In this document: piece by piece, positions 42,678 to 49,864 of the stretch | Numbering within the stretch: position 1 is the first letter of the stretch | Layout: each line of letters starts with the position of its first letter | Program-made: the position numbers and the translations under genes | The notes under the pieces: generated by a model | The model's database searches: none | The model's input: the letters and a program-made list of their open reading frames with translations, nothing else | Told to the model about the DNA's origin: nothing | Assembly: GCA_003612285.1 (NCBI GenBank) | Contig: RAYE01000045.1 | Span: 1 to 49,864, forward strand | Length of the DNA stretch: 49,864 nt | Origin: a bacterium D16-51 | Lineage (GTDB): Bacteria > Bacillota > Clostridia > Lachnospirales > Lachnospiraceae | Direction: 5' to 3'

Positions 42678-43290
42678 TTCTTTCCTCCATTCTTTGTTTT
42701 GCAAGACTAATTCCACCAATTTGATATTCCTCTAAGTCTTCCCAGGAACGGTAGATTCTATATGTAATAGGGTGTACAATCTGTAGTTTATCTTGCAACT
42801 TTATGTTGATGGGCGAAATATTGGAAAACCATTTTTCTCTAATTGGGTCAAGTTCTAAAATATCTTTTTCGTTAATAAATCCTCTGAAAATAGAACTGGT
42901 AATTCTTTGGTAGGGTCGAACATATTGATTTCGTTTAATATTTCGCAATTCATCCCATAATAACCGATACCATTTCTCTGAAACAATTGCAATGTCGATG
43001 TCAGAGGACTTGCTTTCTGGCGTTTCTTCATGAAATGGATGAAGTAGTTTGTCTGGCGAAAGGCTGTACCCTGTTTTTGCGCTTCCGACCATTTGAAGGC
43101 TATGAAAACTAATTTGGAGCTGAGAAGAAACTATTTCATAAAACCTATCAAGTTTATCTAAAACCTCATCGGAAGGAGTATGTAAGTAATCCACAAAGTA
43201 CCAGTTATGAGATTTCACAATATGTTTAATAAAAAATTCTTTTGGAGATAGTTCTATAAGGTCTTTTTTTAGATTTTCTTGATTAATCAT
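42670..43290 (-). CDS. nucleotidyltransferase-fold protein
   Basis: 206 residues. The motif MVGSAKTGYSLSP...SDIDIAIVSEKW (about 67-106) is the GS-x(n)-DxD active site of the DNA polymerase beta-like nucleotidyltransferase superfamily, with two catalytic acids intact. No helicase, kinase or HEPN partner is seen. It sits between a cytosine methyltransferase and the DUF262 gene, overlapping each by 8 bases, with AGGAG before the ATG. A role in defence, by modifying a tRNA, protein or nucleotide, is inferred from context. Confidence 0.72.
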   Translation of the reverse strand: MINQENLKKDLIELSPKEFFIKHIVKSHNWYFVDYLHTPSDEVLDKLDRFYEIVSSQLQISFHSLQMVGSAKTGYSLSPDKLLHPFHEETPESKSSDIDIAIVSEKWYRLLWDELRNIKRNQYVRPYQRITSSIFRGFINEKDILELDPIREKWFSNISPINIKLQDKLQIVHPITYRIYRSWEDLEEYQIGGISLAKQRMEERNV

Positions 43291-44386
43291 ACATTTCTCC
43301 TATCGTATTAAAAAAGTTAGACAGCCATGTGTGCAAATCGGTAGCAATTCCACGGGCTAACAAATATGGAACGCCATTCCCTACCATTTTAAATTTGGTT
43401 GAAAGAGATAAGTCCGGTAGGATATCAAAAGCAGTTGGCAAAGATTGAAGTGCTAATGCTTCCGAAACACTGATTCTCCGGGGATAATATGGGTGAAGGT
43501 GTACTTCATTATTGCCATAAGCTGCAGTTGGTGAAAAACGCCATCTGTGTAAACGTTTGAATGATTTCCGAGAGGTATCTCCTTCTGCAATCGTATAAAA
43601 TCGTTCTGTATTTTTAACTGAAAATTTATCCAGGGCATTTGGGTGGTTTAAAACATCATTTTTCTTAAACCAGTATTCTACAGTTAATTCTGGCACTAAT
43701 CCTGATGGCATGACACTGAATGAATTTTCTTCAAAGGTGTTTTGTTTTGGCCAATCTAATTGTAATATATTATTCAAATCATATTGTTTGCTTTTGCCAA
43801 ACTGATAGTGAATACGTCTGCCAAAAAAATCCCTTTTAAACCCTATCAAGACAAGTCTGTCACGGTTTTGTGGCGTTCCATATTCCAGAGCATTTTCAAT
43901 TGAATCAAATAAAGAGTAACCGGCTCTGTATAAGCGTTTTTTTATCAATTCATAAAATTCTTTATGCTTTTTGGTTTGAAAAAGTCCTTTAACATTTTCA
44001 AGTACAAAAAAATCAGGTTTCCGCTTAATTATAAGATTTACATAAATGTTTGTTAGCTGTCCGTTTTTCCCATCACTTCCCGCATTTTTTCCTGCGGCCG
44101 AAAAATCGGGGCAGGGCGGTCCGCCAACAAATCCTATTATACGGTTTTTTTTAGTATAGTAATCTGGAAAATAAAAATTCCAAAGCGCATCATCTAAAAA
44201 ATCAGAAACACTTTTATTGCTATATCCGTAGACAGGTATATGATAACTATTCCTTCTTGCATATTGGTACGCTTGAAGGAATAGTGGATTAAATTCATTT
44301 ACAAAAGCAATATTGAACCCCGCCTGTTCAAATCCCAGGTCAAGCAAGCCTAATCCTGCAAAAAAAGAAAAAATATCGACTTGCAT
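43283..44386 (-). CDS. DNA cytosine-5 methyltransferase (second)
   Basis: 367 residues. Motif I FSFFAGLGLLDLGFEQAG, motif IV GGPPCPDFSAAGKN (catalytic Cys in PPC, with PD in place of the usual Q-x), motif VI FFVLENVKG, motif VIII QNRDRLVLIG and motif X KMVGNGVPYLLARGIA are all present. It methylates C5 of cytosine. The target is unknown. AGGAGG precedes the ATG. It begins 28 bases after the restriction gene and is coupled to the nucleotidyltransferase gene rather than to a nuclease. Confidence 0.93.
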   Translation of the reverse strand: MQVDIFSFFAGLGLLDLGFEQAGFNIAFVNEFNPLFLQAYQYARRNSYHIPVYGYSNKSVSDFLDDALWNFYFPDYYTKKNRIIGFVGGPPCPDFSAAGKNAGSDGKNGQLTNIYVNLIIKRKPDFFVLENVKGLFQTKKHKEFYELIKKRLYRAGYSLFDSIENALEYGTPQNRDRLVLIGFKRDFFGRRIHYQFGKSKQYDLNNILQLDWPKQNTFEENSFSVMPSGLVPELTVEYWFKKNDVLNHPNALDKFSVKNTERFYTIAEGDTSRKSFKRLHRWRFSPTAAYGNNEVHLHPYYPRRISVSEALALQSLPTAFDILPDLSLSTKFKMVGNGVPYLLARGIATDLHTWLSNFFNTIGEMYD

Positions 44387-44414
44387 ACGAAATGCCTCCT
44401 AAAAATAGTATGTA

Positions 44415-45152
44415 TTATTCTCCGGAATTAAACTTAACAAGTTTTTCCCAATCAATACTGCCATCTTCTGTGCAAAAATTATTTGAAAACTCACGGACTA
44501 ACCGGTTCGATGCTTTCATATAACTTTCTTGAAAGCGTGCCACATATTTTTCCGGCAAGTCACCCATATATTCAATTAGTTTAATATAGAAGTCCTCTTC
44601 ACCCGTAAGTTTCCACCAAAAATTTTTTCCGGCAAGTTCCTGGTATATTTTTGGTTTTCCGCGCCCGGAATCTTTTTTCTTTCCATAGCAGTAGCCTATA
44701 TAGGCTTCATAGCGGGCTTTGGCCTGCTGTGCCAGCTTTGAGGCAGCCATGAAGTTTTGTTCCTGTCTTTTTTTACTGTCAGCATTAAATACAGAAGGGC
44801 CGCTTTTAACAGCAATAGCCGCTATGGTATTGTTTTCATTGTCCTGGATCATAATATCAATGCCTTCCGCTAAAGCTTTGTTTCCATTGCTGGCCGCTAT
44901 AGCGACAGGTTCGAAAAAGCAGTTGCCGAAGATAGTTTCTTCACTGGAGCTTACAAATGCTGTAAGGACAGAATCAACAATATCTGATGCGCTTTGCATT
45001 GCTTTGGCACGATACAGGTATGGATTCTTGCGTTTCATTACTTTGTTTATATTTAAGGTATCTATTTTACTGATAAGGCTTCCGTAAAAAGAGTCAAGAG
45101 CCTGTGCGATAGCCTGCACGATTGCCTGTTCATTGTATGTTTTGTTTTCCAA
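44415..45152 (-). CDS. type II restriction endonuclease, PmeII-like family
   Basis: About 245 residues. KNPYLYRAKAMQSASDIVDS, SSEETIFGNCF, AEGIDIMIQ...IAVKSGPSVF and the C-terminal CTEDGSIDWEKLVKFNSG follow what I recall of PmeII-type enzymes. The acidic residue in EGID and the Lys in VKSG would form the PD-(D/E)XK site. The TTG at 45152 has AGGAGG 8 bases before it, whereas a GTG at 45161 overlaps that site. It overlaps the first methyltransferase by 23 bases, which presumably protects its target. Confidence 0.8.
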   Translation of the reverse strand: MENKTYNEQAIVQAIAQALDSFYGSLISKIDTLNINKVMKRKNPYLYRAKAMQSASDIVDSVLTAFVSSSEETIFGNCFFEPVAIAASNGNKALAEGIDIMIQDNENNTIAAIAVKSGPSVFNADSKKRQEQNFMAASKLAQQAKARYEAYIGYCYGKKKDSGRGKPKIYQELAGKNFWWKLTGEEDFYIKLIEYMGDLPEKYVARFQESYMKASNRLVREFSNNFCTEDGSIDWEKLVKFNSGE

Positions 45153-46335
45153 TGCAATCACCTCCTAATTCAATGGCATGTTTTATCCGGCTGTGGATGT
45201 TTGTCCCACGGAAACGTTTTGTTTGGATGGCTGCGTTATGGTCGGCAACCGCGATGATTGCTTTTCCAAGGGCAACAGCTAAACCCACAGGTACAGCATT
45301 GCCGATCTGCCTGTATTTTGCGGCGGTTGTCCCCATAAATTCCCATTTATCTGGGAATTGCTGTATCCGGGCATATTCCTGGATGCTAAGTGGACGGTTC
45401 TGTGTAGGATGGCACATCATAGTTGCCTTTTGGACAGGCGATGTGACTAGGGTAGGGGAAGGTTGGTTAAAAGAAAGCCTTCTGTAAAAGCCGACTTTAC
45501 CCCCGCCGGATTCATAGGCGCCGCCCATAGCCTGCCTGATTAGTTCCGGCGGTAGGCTGCGCCAATTCCCACCTTCAGGCACCAGTTTTAGGAATTCTAA
45601 ACGATTATTGCTAAAGGGGGTGTATTCTCCGCAATCGTATTCCAAATCTTTGATGTGGTCATTTAAAGTCTGCCAGCGGTAACTGCCGTCCTGGTGCATT
45701 TGAAAATGTGTAGGCATGGGAAGGAAAATATCTTCGTTGTCTCTGCTGCCGATTAATACAAAGCGTTCACGGAATTGCGGCACGCCGTAATTAACGGCAT
45801 CCAATATCCCATATACTGTTTTATAGCCTAATTTTCTAAATTCTGAAAGGATGACGTCAAGCACTGTCCCCAGTTTTTGTTCAGGGTCTTCCTTATCGCG
45901 TTCAGGAAGGGGCACATGTTTTAATGGGGCAGACATAATCCCTTTTACATTTTCCATTATAAAAAATCTTGGGCGTATGTAATCGATCATCCGTATGAAA
46001 TCCATAAATAAGCTGCCACGGGGGTCATTGATGCCCAGCCGTTTCCCTGCTGTGGAGAATGGCTGACAGGGTGGACCGCCGCAGATTAAGAATGGTTCTC
46101 CAGGGGACAAGCGGGTGAAATCCAATAATTGCTGGGGCTGGATTCCACGGATATCACCTTCTATAACATTATGCCCGTTTTTCCGCATTGTAGCCGCACA
46201 GGAAGGGTCAAAGTCCTGTCCGACAGCTACGTTTAGCCCAGCTTTTTCCAATCCAATATCAAGCCCCATGGCCCCAGAAAACAGGGATATGGCATCCCTA
46301 TTTTCGGTATTGTCTTTATATTGCAAAATATTCAT
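45130..46335 (-). CDS. DNA cytosine-5 methyltransferase (first, Dcm-like)
   Basis: 401 residues. Motif I SLFSGAMGLDIGLEKAG, motif IV GGPPCQPFSTAGKR, motif VI FFIMENVKGI, motif VIII QFRERFVLIG and motif X RQIGNAVPVGLAVALG. All catalytic motifs are intact. It is the expected partner of the PmeII-like enzyme. The vsr gene upstream repairs the T-G mismatches produced when 5-methylcytosine deaminates. GGAGG lies 7 bases before the ATG. Confidence 0.94.
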   Translation of the reverse strand: MNILQYKDNTENRDAISLFSGAMGLDIGLEKAGLNVAVGQDFDPSCAATMRKNGHNVIEGDIRGIQPQQLLDFTRLSPGEPFLICGGPPCQPFSTAGKRLGINDPRGSLFMDFIRMIDYIRPRFFIMENVKGIMSAPLKHVPLPERDKEDPEQKLGTVLDVILSEFRKLGYKTVYGILDAVNYGVPQFRERFVLIGSRDNEDIFLPMPTHFQMHQDGSYRWQTLNDHIKDLEYDCGEYTPFSNNRLEFLKLVPEGGNWRSLPPELIRQAMGGAYESGGGKVGFYRRLSFNQPSPTLVTSPVQKATMMCHPTQNRPLSIQEYARIQQFPDKWEFMGTTAAKYRQIGNAVPVGLAVALGKAIIAVADHNAAIQTKRFRGTNIHSRIKHAIELGGDCIGKQNIQ

Positions 46336-46347
46336 TTAAATCCTCCA

Positions 46348-46736
46348 TCAGACTTTATCCCCATTAGGGAGGATAAAATTCCTTTCAAAAGTACAGTCCA
46401 AAACATGGGCAATGTCTTCCAGATCACGGATTGTAAAACTTTCTCTTTTCATCTTTGAATTAAAATTCTGGGGTGTAGTTCCAATGTGCCGCGCTAGAGC
46501 GTGTTTGAAAATTCATTCAGGGAACTTTTAGTTCCTTACAATCTGCACTCCCCACTTTGTGCTATATTTAACTCAAATTTAGTCAATGTAGCCCGCTACA
46601 CCTCCTAAATTTGAGTCAAATCTCCCACAAAGTGTGACGCATATCTTGTAAAAAGCAATTTTCAAACACGCTCTAATCCAGCAACGCTGATATTTGAACG
46701 GACACATAATACCTTTATCTGCTCTGAAATAGTCAT
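46348..46736 (-). pseudogene. small XRE-type regulator gene split by a MITE
   Basis: The two halves read MTISEQIKVLCVRSNISVAGL and ARHIGTTPQNFNSKMKRESF, then TIRDLEDIAHVLDCTFERNF to a TGA at 46348. Together they form a 69-residue Cro/CI-type helix-turn-helix protein. Removing 46497-46673 plus one TA gives exactly 70 codons with no other defect. It lies just upstream of the first methyltransferase, where controller proteins of restriction-modification systems usually sit. As it stands the protein is cut in the recognition region. Confidence 0.85.
46495..46675. mobile_element. 177-bp foldback MITE with TA target duplication
   Basis: The element spans 46497-46673 between TA dinucleotides. Its ends are perfect 17-bp inverted repeats, GAGCGTGTTTGAAAATT. 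Inside, CACTTTGTG, ACTCAAATTTAG and GTAGC each face their complement, so nearly the whole element can fold on itself, with GGAAC-TTTTA-GTTCC in the left arm. It encodes nothing. Size and TA duplication fit a Tc1/mariner/IS630-type MITE. Confidence 0.88.
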
Positions 46737-46785
46737 AAGGGTACTTCTTGATAAAACTAACAATTATTTTGATGTTATAAAAATA

Positions 46786-47259
46786 TTATTTTATGTTATC
46801 AACACAGTCCATCTCCAAATCAATTGTATCATCAGAAACTCCAATTTGCAACTCAAACCGTAAATCATCAATGGCCTCAATACATCCAGAAATGTTCTTT
46901 AAAATGTCCTGCCCCCAAAAATGGATAGGCACCCAGTCCATTGCTATTAGTTTTAAATTGGCCTCCCGGTCACGTGCCATATTACGTTCTATTTTCTTAA
47001 TCCAGTAGTCTTTGTTTCTGCCAAGCTGTTGTTTCTTTACCTCCCAATTATACCCATGAAAAAATTCACTGTCGCAAAATATAGCAATTTTATATTTTGT
47101 TATAGCAATATCGGGGGAACCAGGCAGGGCTTTATAATTCTTTCTGTACCGGTAGCCCTTATGCCATAGAGCTTTGCGTAATGCTATTTCAATCTTTGTA
47201 TCTTTGCTTTTGATATGGCTCATTGTGCGGCTTCGTTGTTCAGGCGTCATTGTATCCAT
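46786..47259 (-). CDS. vsr: very-short-patch mismatch endonuclease
   Basis: 157 residues. RSRTMSHIKSKDTKIEIALR is the Vsr N-terminus, and LPGSPDIAITKYKIAIFCDS (about 47-66) holds the catalytic Asp. FFHGYNW and the final FWGQDILKN are family motifs. The enzyme nicks 5' to the T of a T-G mismatch formed by deamination of 5-methylcytosine. The ATG at 47259 has AAAGGGG just upstream, and the longer open frame to 47547 lacks homology. It starts the defence island. Confidence 0.9.
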   Translation of the reverse strand: MDTMTPEQRSRTMSHIKSKDTKIEIALRKALWHKGYRYRKNYKALPGSPDIAITKYKIAIFCDSEFFHGYNWEVKKQQLGRNKDYWIKKIERNMARDREANLKLIAMDWVPIHFWGQDILKNISGCIEAIDDLRFELQIGVSDDTIDLEMDCVDNIK

Positions 47260-48066
47260 AAAAGCCCCTTTCAATATATTTGGTTTATAAATAGGCTTGG
47301 TTTGTTGTTTTGTATCAATCATACAGCAAAAAGTGGTTAAATGGAAGATTGAATATTTTTGATAGATTTTGTATGAACGACTAACAAAAGATAGCAGACA
47401 GTTAATTTTGGTATGTCTGCTATCTCTAGGATTTCTGTTTTTTCTTTGGGGATTATTGTGATTCGTATCCTCCTTTTCTTTTGGTACGGACATGTTAAAT
47501 CGGGTTTGGGATAATAGCAAGTTGGTTCTGTGCCATAAACTGCACAAACATTTCGGTCGATTGTTGTTCAGTATTTTGGGGATTTTGGCTTGCTATTCTG
47601 TACAGACAGAGTGAACTTGTACCTACCAAAACGAAGGAGGCATACATATGCAGATGGATATCAAATTTGAACTGAAAATAAAACAAAGGCTAAAATTGGC
47701 GGAAGAGATCGCCACAGCTCCGCATTTTAATTGAGGAAGATGTGGAATTACGACGAGTGGCATGTTATACTGTTTATATTGGTGTGGATAGCAAACGAGT
47801 GTTTGATAGATGCAATGATAGTAGAAGAAATTATTGCAATGGATTTGAGCCGATAACTTTTAATTTACCGGGAAATCGAGAGGATATGCCTTTTGGATGG
47901 GAAGGAGGGCAGTATTGTGCGAAATATTGTCATAAAAACAGAACGCCTTTTACTTGCACGCAAGGCATTTGGTGTGACACATTTTTGTGCAGGCAAAATG
48001 AGGTCAATGGAGTATGAGAGGGTAGAGGTATAGATTTTAGAGAGGTTTTATTTGGAGGATATAAAA
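47260..48066. other. region without recognisable genes
   Basis: It contains an 11-bp inverted repeat AGATAGCAGAC/GTCTGCTATCT (47388-47425), with TTTTG following on the minus strand. It also has several open frames on both strands with no family I recognise. The minus-strand tail QSTEMFVQFMAQNQLAIIPN and the plus-strand reading VELRRVACYTVYIGVDSKRV may be remains of lost genes. The only credible ribosome site serves the short frame at 47648. Confidence 0.45.
47648..47734 (+). CDS. short open frame with a strong ribosome site
   Basis: AAGGAGG lies 7 bases before the ATG, which opens a 28-codon frame (MQMDIKFELKIKQRLK..., charged and helical) ending in TGA. I do not recognise it. It may be the intact start of a gene whose remainder is frameshifted, since open reading continues to about 48017 in another frame. 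Confidence 0.35.
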   Translation: MQMDIKFELKIKQRLKLAEEIATAPHFN

Positions 48067-48735
48067 TTGAAAAAAATAGCAATCATTGAAGATGATACCG
48101 ATATCAGCAGCATGATAACAAAGTTTCTGGTAAATCACAATTATGAAGTGTATTCTGCCCCGAATGGAAGAGTGGGAATCGAATTATGCCAGAAATTCTT
48201 ACCAGACCTTATTATTTTGGATTTAATGCTTCCAATCCTAAATGGCGATAGTGTGATAAAGCAATTAAGAACATACACAGATATTCCTGTAATTGTTGTG
48301 TCTGCAAAAACAATGGTACAATCCAAAATAGATTTGCTGCGTTTGGGAGCAGATGACTATATGACAAAACCTTTTAACCTTTTTGAGTTACTTGCAAGGA
48401 TTGAGGCTAATTTAAAAAGAAGTGCAGCAGTTCCCCAAAAAGCAGATATTCATTTAAAATATAAGGAGATTGAAGTCGAAAACTGTAATGCATATATAAA
48501 AGGAGAAATCGTACAATTTACATCAACAGAATTATCAATTTTAATCCTTCTGTTACAATATCCGCAAAAAATTTTTTCAAAACAAAATATCTATGAATCA
48601 ATCTGGCAGGAAGAATATGCCTATGATAATGATACCATCAACACGCATATCAGTAATATTCGGAAAAAAATAAAAAAGCATACGGATACTGATTATATAG
48701 AAACAGTATGGGGGATTGGATATAAATTGAAATAA
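48067..48735 (+). CDS. OmpR/PhoB-family response regulator
   Basis: 222 residues from a TTG start with TTGGAGG 7 bases upstream. The receiver has KKIAIIEDDTD, phospho-acceptor LIILDLMLPIL (Asp near 52) and Lys in MTKPFN (about 101). The winged-helix domain (about 125-220) ends NTHISNIRKKI...ETVWGIGYKLK. No histidine kinase lies in the window. It is followed by a BcrA/LanF-like ATPase, so it probably controls an antimicrobial-peptide immunity or bacitracin-type transporter. Confidence 0.93.
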   Translation: MKKIAIIEDDTDISSMITKFLVNHNYEVYSAPNGRVGIELCQKFLPDLIILDLMLPILNGDSVIKQLRTYTDIPVIVVSAKTMVQSKIDLLRLGADDYMTKPFNLFELLARIEANLKRSAAVPQKADIHLKYKEIEVENCNAYIKGEIVQFTSTELSILILLLQYPQKIFSKQNIYESIWQEEYAYDNDTINTHISNIRKKIKKHTDTDYIETVWGIGYKLK

Positions 48736-48799
48736 TTTTTATTCCTTTAGATTTTTTTTAGATTTGGATTGTAAATTAGCATGGAAAGGAGTTGGTAAA

Positions 48800-49717
48800 A
48801 TGTCAGAGATTATATGTCAGACAACAGAACTTTGTAAAAAATACAAAAATTTCCATGCATTACAAAATGTTAATTTTTCTATTAACAGGGGAGAAATATA
48901 CGGGTTAGTCGGTGAAAACGGCGCCGGAAAATCCACCCTGATCCGTATATTAACGGGATTAGCATTTAAAAGCAGCGGCATCATTACTCTGTTCGGAAAA
49001 ACAGATCATTTGCAGCACGAACGTACAAAAATTGGCTGTACGATTGAAATGCCTGCATTGTATAAAGATATGACTGCAAAACAAAATTTAGAGATACAGC
49101 GGGTACAGAGGGGAATTCCAGACAAAAAATGCATCTCAAAAACATTGGAGCTTGTCGGAATTAATAATACGGAAAAGAAGAAAGTAAATAATTTTTCTTT
49201 GGGGATGAAACAGCGTTTAGCATTGGCTGCTGCTCTTCTGGGTGAGCCGGAATTTCTAATATTAGACGAGCCTGTCAACGGATTAGATCCAACCGGTATT
49301 ATCGAACTTAGAGAGTTGCTTAAAAAGTTAGCCAGGGAAAATCATGTAACAATTTTGATTTCAAGCCATATTTTAAGTGAGCTTAACCAACTGGCAACTT
49401 GTTATGGCTTTTTACATCATGGCAGGCTGCTGAAACAAATTACGGCAGAAGAATTAAATGAGGAATGCAAGCGGCATATTAAACTGAAAACAGATGATAC
49501 AAAACGGACTGCTGCTGTTTTGGAAGAACAGTTAAAAATCAGAAATTTTTCTATATATCCAGACAATTTTATAAGGATATATGAGAAACTTGAGGAAACA
49601 TATACAATTTCAAAAACTCTTTCTTCTAATGATATCGTTGTTGAAGAAATGTCTGTACAAGGGGAAGAATTAGAAACATATTTTGAAAATTTGATTGGAG
49701 GCGGTAAATATGTATAA
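48800..49717 (+). CDS. ABC transporter ATP-binding protein (BcrA/LanF-like)
   Basis: 305 residues. Walker A GENGAGKST, signature FSLGMKQRLALA, Walker B FLILDEPVNGLDPTG (the GMKQRLA and GLDPTG pattern is that of lantibiotic-immunity and bacitracin ATPases), H-loop SSHILSEL. AAAGGAG precedes the ATG at 48800. The permease gene overlaps its stop by 8 bases. Confidence 0.92.
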   Translation: MSEIICQTTELCKKYKNFHALQNVNFSINRGEIYGLVGENGAGKSTLIRILTGLAFKSSGIITLFGKTDHLQHERTKIGCTIEMPALYKDMTAKQNLEIQRVQRGIPDKKCISKTLELVGINNTEKKKVNNFSLGMKQRLALAAALLGEPEFLILDEPVNGLDPTGIIELRELLKKLARENHVTILISSHILSELNQLATCYGFLHHGRLLKQITAEELNEECKRHIKLKTDDTKRTAAVLEEQLKIRNFSIYPDNFIRIYEKLEETYTISKTLSSNDIVVEEMSVQGEELETYFENLIGGGKYV

Positions 49718-49864
49718 TCAGTTGAAATCTGAATTTTTGAAATTGAAATATTCCAAACTGTTTATCGCAGTCCCGATTCTTTTTTTTGCAGGGCTAGTAT
49801 AATGATTTTTAAATAACTGGACTATATTTTTGCTCTATGGTACAATGTATATATCAATTGATGG
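49710..49864 (+). pseudogene. ABC-2 permease start interrupted by TAA-TGA, cut by the window edge
   Basis: MYNQLKSEFLKLKYSKLFIA is a typical start of LanE/G- or BcrB-like permeases. After 30 codons two adjacent in-frame stops follow (49800-49805). The same frame then continues FLNNWTIFLLYGTMYISID with permease-like composition to the edge. A defect of this kind would leave the ATPase without a membrane partner unless another subunit follows outside the window. Confidence 0.6.

Noticed and set aside
46974-46980. Possible tRNA or small RNA genes in the defence island
   Set aside because: No cloverleaf or T-loop consensus could be found on either strand in this stretch or elsewhere in the window.
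47742-48017. 91-codon open frame before the OmpR-type regulator
   Set aside because: No recognisable family and no ribosome site. It may be a decayed gene but cannot be supported.

Overview
The window looks like chromosome from a gut-type Lachnospiraceae (Clostridium cluster XIVa). This is inferred from moderate-to-low GC, Gram-positive ribosome binding sites (AGGAGG), LytTR/GHKL regulation, extracellular-flavodoxin/CMD/cupin clusters, PD-(D/E)XK proteins of the AAA-ATPase-like and Rpn types, and short stem-loops scattered between genes. No rRNA, tRNA or CRISPR array was seen.

Layout. 0.2-5.2 kb (minus): a LytTR response regulator, a membrane-less GHKL histidine kinase and a four-gene ABC exporter, with a 225-bp foldback element just upstream of the regulator promoter. 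5.7-8.1 kb: an AAA-ATPase-like/PD-(D/E)XK protein and an IS630 transposase remnant. 8.2-20.1 kb (plus): a redox region with cupin, MATE, flavin reductase, aldo/keto reductase, LysR, MerR, secreted cyclophilin-like proteins, a secreted SUMF1-flavodoxin fusion, a CMD protein, a DUF4405 membrane cytochrome-like protein and two flavodoxin lipoproteins. A 92-bp tandem array of triple hairpins precedes lysR. 20.2-26.3 kb: accessory and decaying DNA with a winged-helix gene split by a foldback element, an MFS efflux gene behind a leader peptide, a MarR::MATE deletion chimera, NUDIX, HAD, an HTH-methyltransferase fusion and a broken glycosyltransferase. 26.5-35.7 kb: a chemoreceptor, then a LacI-controlled fructoside operon (ABC importer plus GH32 hydrolase) whose fructokinase survives only as a tail. 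35.9-40.3 kb: a heterodimeric ABC exporter and a hemerythrin. 40.4-47.3 kb (minus): an Rpn-type nuclease and a defence island. 48.0 kb to the end: an OmpR-type regulator, a BcrA/LanF-like ATPase and an interrupted permease.

The defence island reads, 5' to 3', vsr, an xre gene split by a mobile element, a cytosine methyltransferase, a PmeII-like restriction enzyme, a second cytosine methyltransferase, a nucleotidyltransferase-fold protein and a DUF262 protein. The last three overlap by 8 bp each and look like a separate module beside an ordinary restriction-modification set. The DUF262 gene continues in the -1 frame after a T-TTT-TTG slippery site.

Three foldback elements can be delimited exactly. 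Two (177 and 158 bp) sit in TA target duplications, and removing each together with one TA restores an intact small regulator gene, so both are recent Tc1/mariner/IS630-type MITE insertions. The third (225 bp) has an 8-bp duplication and belongs to another family. With the many gene fragments, the window records strong genome flux.
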